Shown one piece after another: positions 63,461 to 64,000 of a stretch of 64,000 nucleotides of DNA (its first letter is position 1; each line of letters starts with the position of its first letter). Below the pieces are notes generated by a model. That model was not told where the DNA came from, did not search any database, and saw only the letters and a list, made by a program, of their open reading frames with translations. Source of the stretch: Haematobia irritans (taxonomy: Eukaryota > Arthropoda > Insecta > Diptera > Muscidae). The position numbers and the translations under genes were made by a program. The stretch is taken from positions 149,910,473 to 149,974,472 of the forward strand of contig NC_134399.1 of assembly GCF_050003625.1 (NCBI RefSeq). The letters are read 5' to 3'.

Positions 63461-64000
63461 CTGAAAAAAAAAGCATACCCGGTTCCAAAGATTTTGTCTT
63501 TACTTTAAAAAATTTGGTATTGATTCCGAGCCGAGGAAGCAAATTTTAATTTTTCGCTTCTTCAGCTTTTGTTTCTTCATATGCTATCAAAGTCCTTTAA
63601 AAACAAGTTAACAACAACTTTAGTTTCGAAATTCAGGCACGACTTTCAGTAGAAATTATGCTATGTTTCAAGTAAAAACGTCTTTAAAATTAAGTGTTGA
63701 AAAACATGTCCTATTTTGGAACGATTTTGTAGCCAAGATGCAAAAATACAACAAATTTAAAGACAATTTCATTAGTGTTAAAGAATTTTTCTGAATTATT
63801 AAAGTCAAGTTGACCTTAGCCCAAAAAATTTTTCTTCCATGTTATGATACCCATTTTTAAGTCCAATCACTTATGTATAAGGACAACACAACTTAAATTT
63901 AAGACTTTTGGACAAAGAAAAAAACTTCATGTTAGAGAAATGCGCCTTCTACGCTAAGCAAAATTTGCATTCGTATTTTAAGGACATGACATCTTTGGCC
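63461..64000. mobile_element. CACTGAAAAAA...GCATAC repeat (copy 2, runs off window)
   Basis: Same order of words as 36181-36830: GGTTCCAAAGATTTTGTC, GATTCCGAGCC, AAATTATGCTATGTTTCAAG, AATGCGCCTTCT. Confidence 0.6.

Overview
The window looks like nuclear DNA of a calyptrate (muscid-type) fly. It is AT-rich and intron-containing, with only three supportable host genes in 64 kb and most of the rest made of interspersed repeats. The fly assignment rests on three things. One gene resembles the dipteran protease gastrulation defective. A mariner relic is very close to the Himar1/irritans type, first described from the horn fly. The dominant repeats have the ends and tandem-core layout of the DINE-1/INE-1 (Helentron-associated) elements of Diptera. 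The species cannot be fixed from the sequence alone; Haematobia or Stomoxys would fit.

Host genes. (1) A gd-like serine protease, + strand, 10021-25474. I could assemble five exons in one frame (10021-10257, 17425-17575, 18209-18512, 24025-24774, 24937-25474; 659 residues), with introns swollen by repeats. (2) A small secreted Ser/Gly-Asp/Tyr protein with a basic tail, - strand, 41354-41740. (3) A secreted TEAPAE-repeat, Lys-rich mucin/glue-like protein, - strand, 50296-50793. Genes 2 and 3 have TATA boxes, initiator-like motifs and poly(A) signals. The promoter and first codons of gene 3 are duplicated as a dead copy at 46541-46680.

Repeats. Three DINE-like families cover much of the window. 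Family A (5' TATACCCTCCACC..., 3' GGCCTGGCC hairpin then TATATACTTG) has a core of ~153-bp tandem repeats, often followed by arrays of a ~29-bp double-palindrome unit. Families B and C share the same end logic. Nested in these are a Himar1-like mariner, three copies of a DD37E Tc1/mariner element, a DD41D (rosa-like) element, two hAT insertions with exact 8-bp target duplications, a tRNA-headed SINE with AACCT tails, a 5'-truncated LINE and several MITE families.

Most notable. Several terminal-inverted-repeat elements carry RNA polymerase III-type tRNA-like modules. In three unrelated-looking families (27990-28895 and two further copies; 42207-43121; about 12800-13477) two such modules point outwards on opposite strands. 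A fourth family (15549-16529, 61999-62964) shares the minus-strand module and its leader with the first but has different arms. I know of no named element class with this layout and report it as the main candidate for something undescribed.

Layout: 1-8502 DINE elements; 8504-9254 a ~445-bp tandem repeat; 10021-25474 the protease gene, with minisatellites, MITEs and a DINE-B element in its introns; 26464-30691 a DINE-A element holding the mariner and two tRNA-MITEs; 34764-39647 a DINE-A element split by a 3.3-kb hAT; 39651-41135 a mariner remnant holding DD37E; 41354-50870 the small secreted genes, further DINEs and a segment inserted with 53-bp flanking duplications; 51396-64000 more DINEs, the SINE, the hAT minisatellite element and the LINE end.
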